Of a stretch of 64,000 nucleotides of DNA, positions 1 to 11,135 are shown one piece after another. The stretch comes from Rhipicephalus microplus (Eukaryota; Arthropoda; Arachnida; Ixodida; Ixodidae). The notes beneath the pieces are model-generated. The model ran no database searches. It was not told where the DNA came from and was given only the letters and a program-made list of their open reading frames with translations. A program made the position numbers and the translations under genes. The stretch is taken from assembly GCF_043290135.1 (NCBI RefSeq), contig NC_134704.1, positions 24,532,001 through 24,596,000 on the forward strand, read 5' to 3'. Position 1 is the first letter of the stretch. Each line of letters opens with the position of its first letter.

Positions 1-2376
1 AGCGTAATTAGAAACTTACCCTCTTCGGCTCCTGGTCCTGACGGTATAACAGTTCCTATGATTAAAATTTTATTCCAGATATCACCCGGCGACGTCCTCA
101 ACCTTATAAACTATTCCTTAAGCAATGCCTGGATACCACATGACTGGAAAATAGCTAGAGTGATTCCCATATTAAAAAAACAAGGGTCAGGTTTTAACAT
201 TGACAACATCAGACCAATCTCTCTAACATCTCACCTGATCAAAATTATAGAGAGAGTTCTCAATAATAGAATAAAAGTTTGGATGGCTGACAAGCTAATA
301 TTGAAACCATTTCAAATAGGTTTTCGTAGCGAATGCTCAATTTGGTGTGCTCATGCCGACTTAGAGAGCCGAATACAGCTTGCCCGAAAAAGACGACAAT
401 ACGCGGTACTAGTAACACTAGACATAGCTAAAGCTTATGATAGCGTTGAGCACTCAATTTTATTGAACTCGTTACACGAATGTGACTTTCCGCGATATAT
501 TGTTGATTGGGTAGCAGAGTTTCTAAAATCGAGAGAATTTTATTGTGCAAAGGATGGATGTCACTCATCTAAATTCAAACAGCAACGTGGAGTACCTCAA
601 GGGGCGGTCCTATCTCCGCTGTTATTCAATGTGTTGATGAGCTCAATTCCCATTGAACGAGATATCACTGTCTACATTTATGCAGACGACATTGCATTTT
701 TCGTTGCAGACAGTGACATTTATTCTTTGCATCAAAAATTGCAAAAGTACATGTATTCTCTTGAAATTTGGCTGCATTCAATTTCATTGTCTCTAAACAT
801 CAGTAAAAGTGCGTTCCTGGTGTTCCCTATAGCAGATTCTATTCAAATTTCAGTACTTTATAATCAGGAACCGATTCCACAAGTAGAGTCTATCAAATAT
901 TTGGGCATTATTTATAACGAGAAACTTAACTGGAGCCCTCACATAGACTATATCGTGGCAAAGGCACAACGAGCATCAGGCTTATTGCGAAGGTTGAGCA
1001 ACAGAAAATATGGGTTACGTAGACACACCTTATTAATGATATATAAAATGTACATGCGCCCAATACTAGAATTTGGGTGTATATTATTTTCGGGTGGCCC
1101 TACGTACAAAATTAAACCGTTAGTTCTATTAGAGCGAGAAGCGTTACGTTTGTGTTTGCGACTCCCCAGGTATGTCGCTATTAATGTACTATATCAGGAA
1201 GCTCGCATACCAACTATTCTTTGCCGATTCCGTATCCTAACTGTACAAACATACTTGAAATTTTACGGCTTATCAGCGAGACGGTCTGCATATGCCTTTA
1301 TTAGTGAACCCGACGCCTTCTTCCTCGCTCACTGGCCACGCTTTCGTACTCCCCAGATTATTTTTGTACAAAAGAAACTGGAAAGCATAAAGGTGGATAT
1401 CAGATCGGTAATTGGAACCAAAGCATTAAATCACAATATTACGATAGAATGTGATGAAATTTTTCCCCCACTATCTAAGTTTCAATCTTCGAGTTACTTA
1501 AATGACAGGTTAGAAGATTACATAGCTCATGCGGAAATAAAGAACATAATAGCCACAGACGCTTCTGTGAATAAAGAAAAGGCAGCAGTAGGAATCGTCT
1601 CAGATTACCTCGGTTGGTCATTCTCGGTAAGACTACCAGACTTCACTCCGGTTTTCGAAGCTGAGCTCTTGGCTATTATTTTAGCGCTACGAAAACTTCC
1701 TTCAAACGAAGAGAGTGCAATGATAATTACTGATTCTCTTTCGCTGTGTACTACTCTCACAGCTTCAGAACAATCAAGAGCTCTAGCGACATTACAAACA
1801 TTAGTTCCACCTCATGTGAAGTTCCTGAAGTTAGTCTGGGTCCCGGGACACTGTGGCATACGGTTGAATGAAATGGCCGATTCACTATCTCGAGCCACAC
1901 TTGATGGCCCTGTGATCTCGGTACTACCAGAATCGGAACACATAGTGTCGATCAGATATAGAAAATTGGCTATTTATACGGATATGATGGAAAATATTAC
2001 TAAATATACGGACTATCAGCACCTTACATATCCCTGGAAACCTCAGTGGAGTCAATCTAAAAAGTTAGAAGTTATTTTAACCAAATTTCGATGTCGTGTC
2101 CCTCCATTAAACTTTTACTTGCACAGAGCTGGTCTGGCGATATCCCCCCTGTGTCCATTTTGTGAAGAAACGGAAACAATAGAGCATTACTTTATAACAT
2201 GTAAAAACTATTCATTAATTAGGAAAAGACTTTTAATTGTTCCGTTTCACGCAGTAGGATTAAATTTAACTGCAGATAATGTTCTAAGTTTCGGTGCCTT
2301 TAGCTTGGGACATTGCCACAGGAGCGTATTCGATGCTGTATGCAATTTCATTCGAGAATCAAAGCGCATGTCATAA
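1..2376 (+). CDS. Non-LTR retrotransposon ORF2 (RT + RNase H), 5' end outside window
   Basis: The frame is open from base 1, so the protein begins before the window; the first methionine (base 58) is internal. Residues encoded just before it carry the RT entry motif PGPDGI. The reverse transcriptase follows, with a catalytic YADD box in YIYADDIAFF near bases 680-710. After a thumb region comes an RNase H domain (TDAS, EAELLAI, TDSLSL and a final MADSLSR, bases ~1555-1905). A C-terminal Cys-Cys-His-Cys knuckle (CPFC...H...C) lies near 2150-2200. RT followed by RNase H with a terminal zinc knuckle is typical of the I/R1-like group of LINEs. No stop or frameshift interrupts the visible part, so this copy may have been recently active. 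Family by eye; confidence in RT/RNase H is very high, clade assignment moderate. Confidence 0.9.
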   Translation, partial: SVIRNLPSSAPGPDGITVPMIKILFQISPGDVLNLINYSLSNAWIPHDWKIARVIPILKKQGSGFNIDNIRPISLTSHLIKIIERVLNNRIKVWMADKLILKPFQIGFRSECSIWCAHADLESRIQLARKRRQYAVLVTLDIAKAYDSVEHSILLNSLHECDFPRYIVDWVAEFLKSREFYCAKDGCHSSKFKQQRGVPQGAVLSPLLFNVLMSSIPIERDITVYIYADDIAFFVADSDIYSLHQKLQKYMYSLEIWLHSISLSLNISKSAFLVFPIADSIQISVLYNQEPIPQVESIKYLGIIYNEKLNWSPHIDYIVAKAQRASGLLRRLSNRKYGLRRHTLLMIYKMYMRPILEFGCILFSGGPTYKIKPLVLLEREALRLCLRLPRYVAINVLYQEARIPTILCRFRILTVQTYLKFYGLSARRSAYAFISEPDAFFLAHWPRFRTPQIIFVQKKLESIKVDIRSVIGTKALNHNITIECDEIFPPLSKFQSSSYLNDRLEDYIAHAEIKNIIATDASVNKEKAAVGIVSDYLGWSFSVRLPDFTPVFEAELLAIILALRKLPSNEESAMIITDSLSLCTTLTASEQSRALATLQTLVPPHVKFLKLVWVPGHCGIRLNEMADSLSRATLDGPVISVLPESEHIVSIRYRKLAIYTDMMENITKYTDYQHLTYPWKPQWSQSKKLEVILTKFRCRVPPLNFYLHRAGLAISPLCPFCEETETIEHYFITCKNYSLIRKRLLIVPFHAVGLNLTADNVLSFGAFSLGHCHRSVFDAVCNFIRESKRMS

Positions 2377-2730
2377 TAATGCCTGCTTAAATATATTTCT
2401 GACGACACTTGTCTAATTTTGAATGAAATTTGCATATTCATTTGATTGTGACCGGGTGAGATAAGCTCGATTGTCTGGTCTACTCAAAATTTCTGTCTTA
2501 CACTGTAGTATTACCTCACCTTTACTCTTCTTGATTCAATCTTCAATTATTTGTTTAGTTTAATATTCTTTTTCTAGTTAATTATTCTTTTCTATTATAT
2601 CAATAGTTTTTCATTTAGGATAAACCTTTTAGTAGATCTCATATAGGCTACTTCTAGATTTCATGGCCAATCCCCCATAGTGGGTATGTGCCAGTGCGAA
2701 GGGGCAACAACAACAACAACAACAACAACA
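1..2730 (+). mobile_element. I-clade-like LINE, 3' part with (CAA)n tail
   Basis: The ORF is followed by a ~325-bp AT-rich 3' untranslated region and ends in a CAA tract at about 2703-2730. The next base begins sequence identical to the inside of the Gypsy LTR found at 5178. So the LINE appears to have inserted into, or been joined to, a Gypsy LTR remnant. The 5' end and any target duplication lie outside the window. Confidence 0.75.
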
Positions 2731-5052
2731 GTGAGCTGCGTTGTGGCTGCGGACTCTTCTGGTTATTGGCAGATTGCCGTGGACCCCATGGACCGAGAGA
2801 AGACGGCTTTTGTAACACCCGATGGCCTCTACCAATTCAAAGTCATGCCTTTCGGCTTATGTAATGCCCCCGCCACCTTTGAACGAATGATGGACTCCCT
2901 GCTCCATGGATTCAAGTGGTCTACGTGTCTTTGTTATCTGAATGACGTGATTGTGTTTGCTCCCACTTTTGAAGCGCACCTTGAGAGACTGTCAAAAATT
3001 CTTGATGTATTCTGTCTCGCCGGCCTTCAGCTGAATTCATCTAAGTGCCGGTTTGGTCGCCGTCGCATTACAATACTTGGACATATTGTTGACGCTTACG
3101 GTGTACAGCCTGACCCAGAAAAAGTTCGAGCTGTGAAGGACTTTCCTGTGCCGAAAACCGCCAAAGATGTCCACAGCTTTGTGGGGCTCTGCTCCTATTT
3201 TCGGCGGTTCATCAAGAACTTCGCGGAAATCGCTCGGCCCCTAACAGATTTACTCAAACCGGATGAGACGTTTACCTGGGGTCCCTCGCAAGCAGCAGCA
3301 TTTTCCGACCTGACCACTTGGCCCACTTCTTCTCCTGTGCTGGCACACTTCGACCCTACGGCACCGACGGAAGTGCGCACCGATGCCAGCGGTTACGGAA
3401 TAGGCGCTGTGTTGGCTCAGCGACAACGTGGGCAGCATCGCGTGATAGCTTATGCCAGCAGGCTGCTGTCCACCTCGGAGCGTAATTATTCCATCACAGA
3501 GTGCGAATGCCTAGCGCTGGTGTGGGCAGTCGCGAAATTTCGCCCTTACTTATACGGCCGACCATTTATAGTTCTTACCGACCACCACGCTCTCTGCTGG
3601 CTCGCCTCCCTCAAAGATCCCACAGGTCGTCTCGCCCGCTGGGCACTCCGCCTCCAGGAGTATTCTTACACCGTAGTGTACAAATCAGGAAAACTGCACA
3701 AAGATGTGGATTGTCTGTCACGCTACCCTGTGGCCGACTGCGATCCTACGACCACTGATTCTGTGGGCTGCGTCCTTTCCATCTCCCAGCTGCTTCATCT
3801 CGGGGACGAGCAGCGTCGCGATCCGGATATCAGCCGCCTAATACAACAGCTTGAATCTTCACCGCAAGACGCTTCCGTTCGCATGTTTACCTTAAAGGCC
3901 CACACCTTATATCGGCGTAATTTATCGCCCCATGGTCACGACCTACTTCTGGTCATACCAAAGCACCTGCGTTCTACAGTCCTACGCGAGCTCCATGACG
4001 CGCCAACCGCGGGTCACCTTGGTGTCTCTCGCACATATGACCGTGTGCGCCGCCGCTTCTACTGGCCTGGCCTTTCACGTTCTGTACGTCGCTATGTCAA
4101 CGCTTGTGAAATTTGCCAGCGTCGCAAAAAGCCGTCGAGACTACCTTCCGGATATCTTCAGCCCATCGACATCCCATCGGAGCCATTCTTCCGTGTTGGT
4201 TTGGACCTTCTCGGTCCCTTCCCAACATCCGCCTCCGGAAACAAGTGGGTCGCGGTGGCTACGGATTACGCGGCCCGTTATGCAGTTACGCGAGCCATGC
4301 CAACAAGCTGCGCTACAGACGTCGCTGATTTTCTACTACGCGATCTCATTTTAGTGTATGGAGCCCCTCGTCAACTGCTGACAGACCGAGGCCGTACGTT
4401 CCTTTCGAAAGTGGTTGACGATATCCTGCGTTCCTGCTCTACCCAACATAAGCTCACGACATCGTACCACCCCCAGACAGATGGGCTTACAGAACGTTTA
4501 AACCGCACCTTGACAGACATGCTATCAAAATACGTCTCGGCCGATCATCGTGGTTGGGACCTTGCACTACCCTACGTGACGTTCACATACAATTCCTCGC
4601 GGCATGACACTGCCGGGTACTCGCCATTTTACCTTCTGTTTGGACGCGAACCAACATTGCCGTTGGATACTTTCCTGCCAGCCACTGCACAGTATACTTC
4701 TGAATATGCACGCGACGCTATTACCCGAGCTGACCATGCTCGTCAGCTTGCCCGCAGCAGGTTAATGGCGTCCCGAGACTCGCAGAAGCATCGTTACGAC
4801 GAGCGGCATCGCGACGAACACTTTCCAACAGGCTCCCTCGTTCTTCTTTGGTCCCCTACGCGACATGCAGGCCTGTCAGAAAAACTTCTTTCTCGTTTCA
4901 CGGGCCCATACCGCGTGCTTAGACGAGTGACCGACACTACATATGAAATTGTCCCTGATAATCCATCAACCTCTTCCGCTCTGCTGTCAAGGGACATCGT
5001 CCACGTATCAAGGCTCAAGCGTTACCACACTGCTCCTGCTGTGGCCCCGTAA
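2731..5052 (+). pseudogene. Gypsy pol remnant: RT (inactivated), RNase H, integrase
   Basis: The frame is open from 2680 to a stop at 5052, but its first residues come from the LINE tail, so the Gypsy part starts at ~2731. Numbering from base 2680: RT resumes at GYWQI (~residue 28) and continues through MPFGLCNAPATF. The catalytic box reads YLND at residues 86-89 instead of YxDD (AAT codon at 2941-2943), so the first catalytic Asp is lost. RNase H starts at TDASG (~235). Integrase has an HHCC finger (from ~439), then D509, D569 and E605, a perfect D-D-35-E spacing, and a C-terminal GPY module (~741). With a missing N-terminus and broken RT it cannot work alone, although the integrase core looks intact. 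Confidence 0.88.
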
Positions 5053-5087
5053 ACTCGCCGGGTCGGCGCTTTTGCCGCCGGGGGTCG

Positions 5088-5225
5088 TGTTAAGTGATTT
5101 CGTCTGACTGAAAGAGGGCATAGTGGGGCATACCCAAGTAAGGTGCCTCAGACTGAGAGTAAAGAAGTGGACGTTGTCAGTGAGCTGCGTTGTGGCTGTG
5201 GACCGACAACTGTTATTTTCCACGT

Positions 5226-5229
<4 letters not shown>
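5088..5229 (+). repeat. 3' LTR of the Gypsy element (142 bp)
   Basis: The segment begins TGTTA and ends AACA, 36 bp after the pol stop and right after a short purine-rich stretch (GCCGCCGGGGG). A 24-bp piece inside it recurs at 2731-2754, the left edge of the element, as expected for a 5' LTR remnant. A TA microsatellite starts immediately after its last base, so no target duplication can be read. Confidence 0.6.

Positions 5230-5311
<82 letters not shown>
5230..5311. repeat. (TA)n microsatellite
   Basis: About 80 bp of uninterrupted alternating TA. It lies exactly between the Gypsy LTR end and the truncated LINE tail. Confidence 0.97.
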
Positions 5312-5313
<2 letters not shown>

Positions 5314-6063
5314 CCACTTGAAATGATCCAAAGAAAAGCAATCCGATTTGTATATAATCGCTGCAGTGCTCTTACGTCACCCAGTGAGCTGTTAAAGAAA
5401 GTTGACTTGGATACATTGCAGGCAAGATGGCAGCACGATCGATTGAAGTACATGTTTCTACTTTACCACGACAAGCTACGCATAGACAAGCACGCGTACA
5501 TAAAAACGGTTCACCGCCGATCAACTCGTTCCGAGCATCCAAAAAAACTGAAGAAATATTCCTGTCAAACAAAAACCTTTAAAAACTCATTTTTTCCGCG
5601 CACTGTCACTAATTGGAATGCTCTTTCTGCCGATCTGGTGAACTGCGAAACCGTTCAGTCGTTCATGGAAAAACTTAAACACCAGTGACCCACTTGACTT
5701 TGATCTTTCTTGGCGCTTCGTCCTCTATTATTCCACCGCGCATCCTGAACAGGCTTCCATTTATGTTCCACTTTCTATCCCTTTTTTTCATATCAATGCG
5801 TTGTGTTTTTGAAATGTTGCTGATTTTCGAACCATTATATGATGTTCGTTTCTTAGTTCTGTATGAGGAGATGTTTAGCATCATAGTTTTTTTTTTGTAC
5901 GTGTACGCGTAAACCACTACGATTGTGTAAGTACTGGCTTTTTGCTTTGATGCACTAGTTCTTGATGGTGTAGCTCTATGTGACGTGTTTGTTTCGTTTT
6001 TTGTATCACCCGCCTCTGCCTAAGGCCTCATGGGTGAGGCTGGCAGGTGGCAGGTACTTCTGA

Positions 6064-6064
<1 letters not shown>
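5311..6064 (+). mobile_element. CR1/L2/Jockey-like LINE tail, 5'-truncated
   Basis: Bases 5311-5688 encode the last ~125 residues of a LINE ORF2. The motif order is [11 protein letters not shown], then HDRLKYMFLLY, then SFFPRTVTNWNALSADLV, which is typical of the RT C-terminus in CR1, L2 and Jockey-type elements. No RT core remains. A ~375-bp 3' region follows, ending near 6064 with a short inverted motif (CCTCATGGGTGAGG) just before another (TA)n array. The clade is uncertain because only the C-terminal tail is left. Confidence 0.7.

Positions 6065-6143
<79 letters not shown>
6065..6143. repeat. (TA)n microsatellite
   Basis: Roughly 78 bp of alternating AT at the 3' end of the LINE fragment; it mirrors the array at the fragment's 5' end. 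Confidence 0.97.
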
Positions 6144-6145
<2 letters not shown>

Positions 6146-7172
6146 TGAGGCTATGCCGACACCGACGCCCGAATATTTCTGCGAAAGAGCTCTTTGACCC
6201 TATTGAATTGAAAAAAAATCAAAGCAGCAACATATTTTTCATTGCTGGCTACACCACATCGTTTGCCACAGTCAGCCCTCATCAGTTACAAACTACCCAC
6301 TTGTCAAAATTGTTTCCCCCTTTTTTCCGAGACGCTGGACCCTCTTTGGCAATAACGGTAATTATTACCTCCCTCTACGTCACGCACCAAGAACGCACTC
6401 AAAATCAGTTTTCTTTCTTCAACTCATGTTTCGAAAGCAGTAGCGCTCTTCTAAGACAAGAGGAACAGGAATTTTATCGTCTGCAGATTTTGAGCCGCCT
6501 TCGTAGAAAGATTTCACCACTTCATGCTTTGCTTTATTTTGTTCTTCTTTTGTTTCGGGCATGACGAGTATATGAGATTGTGTTTTTCTGGAGTATTGTG
6601 GCGACATCTACTGTCCTCCGAGGGGTGATATCCGAGCGTGTCCTGTCAACTGAACGGAGGGTTTTCACCATGCAAGGGCAACAACGACACGTGCTTTGCT
6701 TCCCACGCTGTAAGAGAACGCAGCTCGCAAGGCCTTAGAAGCGAACAAAATATTTCGTGGAAAGCTCTCTTCTAGTGCCGTTGTCTTCTAAAGTTTCTGC
6801 TGCAAAGATGCCGCCGAGTTCACCCAAGGGCAGGGTGACGATGTTTTGCTCGTGCCGTGCTTCGCTGAACCGCTCCGCAGCAACGCTAGGCATGCCGGTA
6901 TTGACCACACATAACCGACCGAGAGGCAACCTTATAATGAGCGTACCCGCATTACTTGTTGTTATCGGCATTTCACTTTCGCTTCGTTTCACTACGAGAT
7001 CTGCACGCAAGAGTGTGAAACATTATCGCATAACCGCGCAAAATAAGGGGAAGTATAGAACACACTGCACACAACGCTGTCCTGTATTTCGCACTGTTCT
7101 GCCGTGACGTTCATGACCCACCAAGGCTGACCTTATATGGCCCTGTATAACCCATGTAGAACGGAAACGTTT
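6144..7172. other. Unassigned DNA, no gene seen
   Basis: Short open frames of up to 140 codons occur on both strands, but none shows a domain or motif I recognise, and no splice-bounded exon stands out. Confidence 0.4.
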
Positions 7173-7295
7173 TGATTGATATGTGGGGTTTAACGTCCCA
7201 AAACCACCATATGATTATGAGAGACGCCGTAGTGGAGGGCTCCGGAAATTTTGACCACCTGGGGTTCTTTAACGTGCGCCCAAATCTGAGCACAC
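7173..7295 (-). mobile_element. Ruka-like SINE, 3' half only
   Basis: On the minus strand this is the second half of the SINE: the block with AAAGAACCCCAGGTGG, then TCCGGAGCCC, and the ATCAATC end at 7173. The tRNA-like head is missing, so the copy is 5'-truncated at ~7295. Confidence 0.85.
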
Positions 7296-8465
7296 AACGG
7301 AAAAGTTTCGAGCAGTGACACAAGTGCAAGCAATGATGTCCTTTTGAATTTTGCGAAAGCATGCATGTGCGCTTCGATTAGAGCGTTCAATTGCCGCCTC
7401 TATACGTGACTCGAACTTCTCGGGTGGACTTTGACCGCAGAGGGCAGTCAGAAATCGACCATCAATTGCATTGCTTCTGAAGCACGAGAGCTCAAGCTGA
7501 AATGAATACCAGCTTTATTTTTCTTTGCCGTTTCATTTGTTGCGTGACACACAACACCAGGGTAAGAGTGTAAAAGTACAGCCGTTACTTATCTTACGTA
7601 AAGAGCGCTATCCAAGCCAAATGAGGTCAACCACGGGCCACATTTGAAACGGCGGTGGAGCTTCAAACCGCTTGCGTCGACACGCCCGAAGTTGCCCGAT
7701 GAGATGTAGGTCACGACCTTTTAAAGACCCATGTCATAGATCATTTGCTAAACCGACAGCTGCGGGAGGTCAATCTGTCCATCTGGTCGCGACCCATAGA
7801 TGCGCGCGTGTGCCTAGTAGAACTCGCTGTTGAACTAGTTGGTGCGTATTTGAATTGAATAGTCGATTGCGCACCAAAATCACGACCACACAAACGAATA
7901 AAACACGGATAGGACGGGTGTGCCCGTTGGCACAATTAATTGGGATGTGTATATGCGGCCGAAGTCTTCATTAGCCGCATGCGAGACTCCGAACGAATAC
8001 GTTTATGCCCTAACGCAATGCGCAACTGAGATCACTTATATCAATGCGAATCCAGAGCTTCGCGTGTCAAAACCAGGAGCTATTCGCCGTATAGTGCTAC
8101 ACTCTGGGTAAACTTTCACCATCTGGCGTTCATAAACGAAAATATAAATCAATGTATTTGTCTATAAAGTACATGTCCGGTGTTCTTACCAGAAGTTCCT
8201 GATAGAAATGATGTTCATCTGCTATGGTAATTCATTCTAACAAACGTCGCTGAGTTTCTGTGTTTTGGACAGAGTCAATAACTATAAATATGGAATAACG
8301 GTTCTTTTGTATGCCTTCCTTGTATACGTTGTAGCCTTACGCTTCTTTCTCTCGCCTTTTCTTTTTTTTTTGCCTGCCAGGCTCTGTTGCTATAGAAGCC
8401 ATCGATTGCTTGGAATGCCTAGGCACAGGTATGCGGCTTTATCTTAGAAAATAAAAAAGAACTAC
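7296..8465. other. Unassigned DNA, no gene seen
   Basis: Mixed-composition sequence. The open frames are short and featureless, and no repeat that recurs in this window was found. Confidence 0.4.
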
Positions 8466-8626
8466 ATTCTTCTTCTTCTTCTTCTTCTTCTTCTTCTTCT
8501 TCTTCTTCTTCTTCTTCTTCTTCTTCTTCTTCTTCTTCTTCTTCTTCTTCTTCTTCTTCTTCTTCTTCTTCTTCTTCTTCTTCTTCTTCTTCTTCTTCTT
8601 CTTCTTCTTCTTGTTGTTGTTGTTGT
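8466..8626. repeat. (TTC)n then (TTG)n microsatellite
   Basis: About 145 bp of TTC followed by five TTG units. Read on the minus strand this is (CAA)n followed by (GAA)n, the tail of the minus-strand LINE fragment to the right. Confidence 0.97.
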
Positions 8627-9237
8627 TTTAACTGTTTTGCTGTGGAGAGGTTGAGGAGCCTATTGCCTCGGCTACTCCATATCACAGAGTTCTGCAGCGA
8701 AAAATAAAATAATAATACAGAACGGTACCCAAAAATTAACAATACGGAAAAGGAGAAAAAAAAACATATTAGCACACTGAAACCAGTTCAAATAACCTGT
8801 CAATACACAGTTTTTTTCACGCAGTTCACTCAGTCATAAACTACTTTCACGCACACCTTAGTACTCTAATGCCAGTATATACATGACAACACTTTACATA
8901 ATACTCATTTCTGGCTGTCAGTCATAGGCGCTTGTCCAGTCCGGTCTCCACTAAAAAGTCTGTCAGGAAGATTATTGCCTTTTTCTGAAGATGCATCTCA
9001 GGCCATGGTCCAAGTAGTTTCTTTATTGTGAGGGGCCGTCTGTCCAAACTTGCTAATCTGTTCTTTAATTTTTCTCTTTCTTTCGCGTATTTAATGCACT
9101 CCAAAAGAATATGGCGAACATTTTCTTCTGCATGACCACAATGGCATTCCGGTGAGTTGGATCGATGTATCTTGTGCAGGAAGCTGTTTGTGTATGCTAC
9201 TTCCAATCTAAGTCGGTGGATCAATGTCTCTAGGTGT
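8627..9237 (-). mobile_element. I/R1-like LINE tail, 5'-truncated
   Basis: The minus strand from ~9237 to 8925 encodes the C-terminus of a LINE protein: LETLIHRLRL, then NSFLHKIHRS, then a CHCG...H...C knuckle, ending in a stop at 8922. An untranslated region with a CTCCTCAACCTC block leads to the CAA/GAA tail. It is 5'-truncated, and the truncation point also abuts a TTC/TTG array. Confidence 0.7.
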
Positions 9238-9331
9238 CTTCTTCTTCTTCTTCTTCTTCTTCTATTTATTCTAATTCTTCTTCTAATTCTTCTTCTAATT
9301 CTTGTTGTTGTTGTTGTTGTTGTTGTTGTTT

Positions 9332-9378
<47 letters not shown>

Positions 9379-9379
9379 G
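9236..9379. repeat. (TTC)n-(TTG)n compound microsatellite
   Basis: A run of TTC with ATTC interruptions followed by ~24 TTG units. It is the same motif pair as the array 600 bp to the left, on the other side of the LINE fragment. Confidence 0.97.
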
Positions 9380-10984
9380 GGATAAATTTAATCGAGTGGT
9401 TCTTCACATCCGTCAAAACGCGACTGCCGCAGCAGAAATTTAACGTTTGACCTTTTGATACGTCATATAGACGCTAAATTAACACGGCGTATATGTAATA
9501 CGTACTTGTTTGCTCTACAAAGATTCCCCCATTATATCTCCAACATATATATGTGGGGAAAAAGGAGGCTACATGTTTTCTAAACAACTCACTAGCGTCA
9601 ACTCGGTGTGCGCGCGACATGCGACCGCATTCATCATAAGCGTCCCGGGGCCACGTTTTCTCCTCGACTTGACAATCTTCCAAAACGTGTGCGCCTCACT
9701 TATTCATCGAAACATTTCATCCATCGAAACATTTCATCTTTCAACGATAAGCTCGCCGTGATGTGCTACTTCGGAGAGTTTGTCACGTGCCCCCCGCCGT
9801 TCGCAAAAATCCCCAGTCTCACTTCATCGCTCCAGCCCACACAGGCGCAACCGCTCGCTCATCAATCACGAGCTGTCACCGCCATTCTTCTAAGAAGCGC
9901 CCCCGAACCTGCACTGCGCATGCGCTCACGCAAAGAAGTCTACCGCAACGCTTGTTACACCCTCACGTGCGAACGCTAAAACAACGGCTATAGGTGAGTG
10001 GCGGTTGCGAATGCCAAGTGCGATGACGGGAGAAGCGTATAGAAGAAAGCCGCTTACCGGGGCCCCTCTGTCGTCCATCCTCGCTAAGCCTGGGAGAAGA
10101 GGAGCAATACCGTGTTTACTCGAACATAGGCCTACATCAATTTTGTGCCTATACTCTATATATATACAGAACTAGAGCACCAGAAACTGGATATGAGGCT
10201 TAGAGGCTAAAACAACACAAGAAAGACGCTTCTTCATTACACAAGCTGATCGAAAAGACGGTTCTGGATGTTTTATTTAAATTGTACCTCCCTGTGACTT
10301 TGTTTAAACATATTTCATGTCTGTTTGACCGTACTCAATTTCCCGTTTCTATGTTTTTTTTTTAATATAACTTTACGACGAGTGTTTCAGGGATGCATTC
10401 GTCATATATGAAGTCACCTTAAGTGCGATGTTATGGCAATATTTTTTAAGAAAATGAAATTCATTGTTTTGCGCAGAATTCGGCACCACGTTAAACGCAT
10501 AAAACTGCTAAACATGGTGAATATTAAATAGAGGATCATAGTTTTCTGCGAAATGACCTCGCATTATAGTGCGGTTTTCGATGCTCGCCATAAAACTACT
10601 GCAACGTTAATTCTTATTAAACGGATCACGTCGCCGGCCTTTCCGTTGTCGACAATTCTGCTCGCTGGCTCCAGAGTGAACTAAATATTCTAACTAGTAA
10701 TAGTAATCGCCGAATTTTACGTTCAGAAACCACATTATTTTTCTGAGGAATGTTTTAGTTGCAGACTGAGCAGTGATTTACGCCGGTATTTACAAACTTA
10801 CCTTATCCTTACTTAGAGTTTTTCTTAATGGTTTTAAGCGTTTGTTGCGTTTTACGAACAAAGTAAATCAGTACTGATGACCAATGTAGTTTTCTTTTAA
10901 TCTGTTACCATTTTTGTGCCCTTAAAACGCATGTAGTGCGGTAGAGTCAAGGTTGGTTTGTGAATACGGGCCTTAGCCTATCCG
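9380..10984. other. Unassigned DNA, no gene seen
   Basis: AT-rich toward the right. There are only short open frames (up to 123 codons) without recognisable motifs. Confidence 0.4.
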
Positions 10985-11135
10985 GGATGCCTTAATGTGC
11001 ACCTAAACCTAAGCGCACGGGTATTCTTCACATTTAACTCCCGTCTAAATGCGGCCATGGTTGCCCCAAAATGAACTCACATCCGCGGACTTAGCGACGC
11101 GACACCTTAGGCGCTAAGCTACTGCCACGGGACAC
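10985..11135 (-). mobile_element. Old, diverged Ruka-like SINE fragment
   Basis: The minus-strand order of landmarks fits the SINE: a degenerate B-box region (around 11085), a TTTAGACGGGAGTTA-like middle, then TTAGGTTTAGGTGCACATTAAGG. Many substitutions indicate an old copy, and the ends are approximate. Confidence 0.5.

Larger units (their letters stand above)
2731..5229 (+). mobile_element. Ty3/Gypsy LTR retrotransposon, 5'-deleted copy
   Basis: This copy starts with ~24 bp matching the interior of its own 3' LTR (5178-5201, one mismatch), then jumps directly into the middle of reverse transcriptase. Gag, protease and the first part of RT are missing. The 3' side is complete: pol stop at 5050-5052, a short G-rich tract, and a 142-bp LTR. 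The (CAA)n tail of the upstream LINE abuts the left end. A Gypsy element is inferred from the domain order RT-RNase H-integrase. Confidence 0.8.

Noticed and set aside
8419..8775. 118-codon minus-strand frame with a long poly-Glu run
   Set aside because: It is simply the translation of the TTC/GAA microsatellite.
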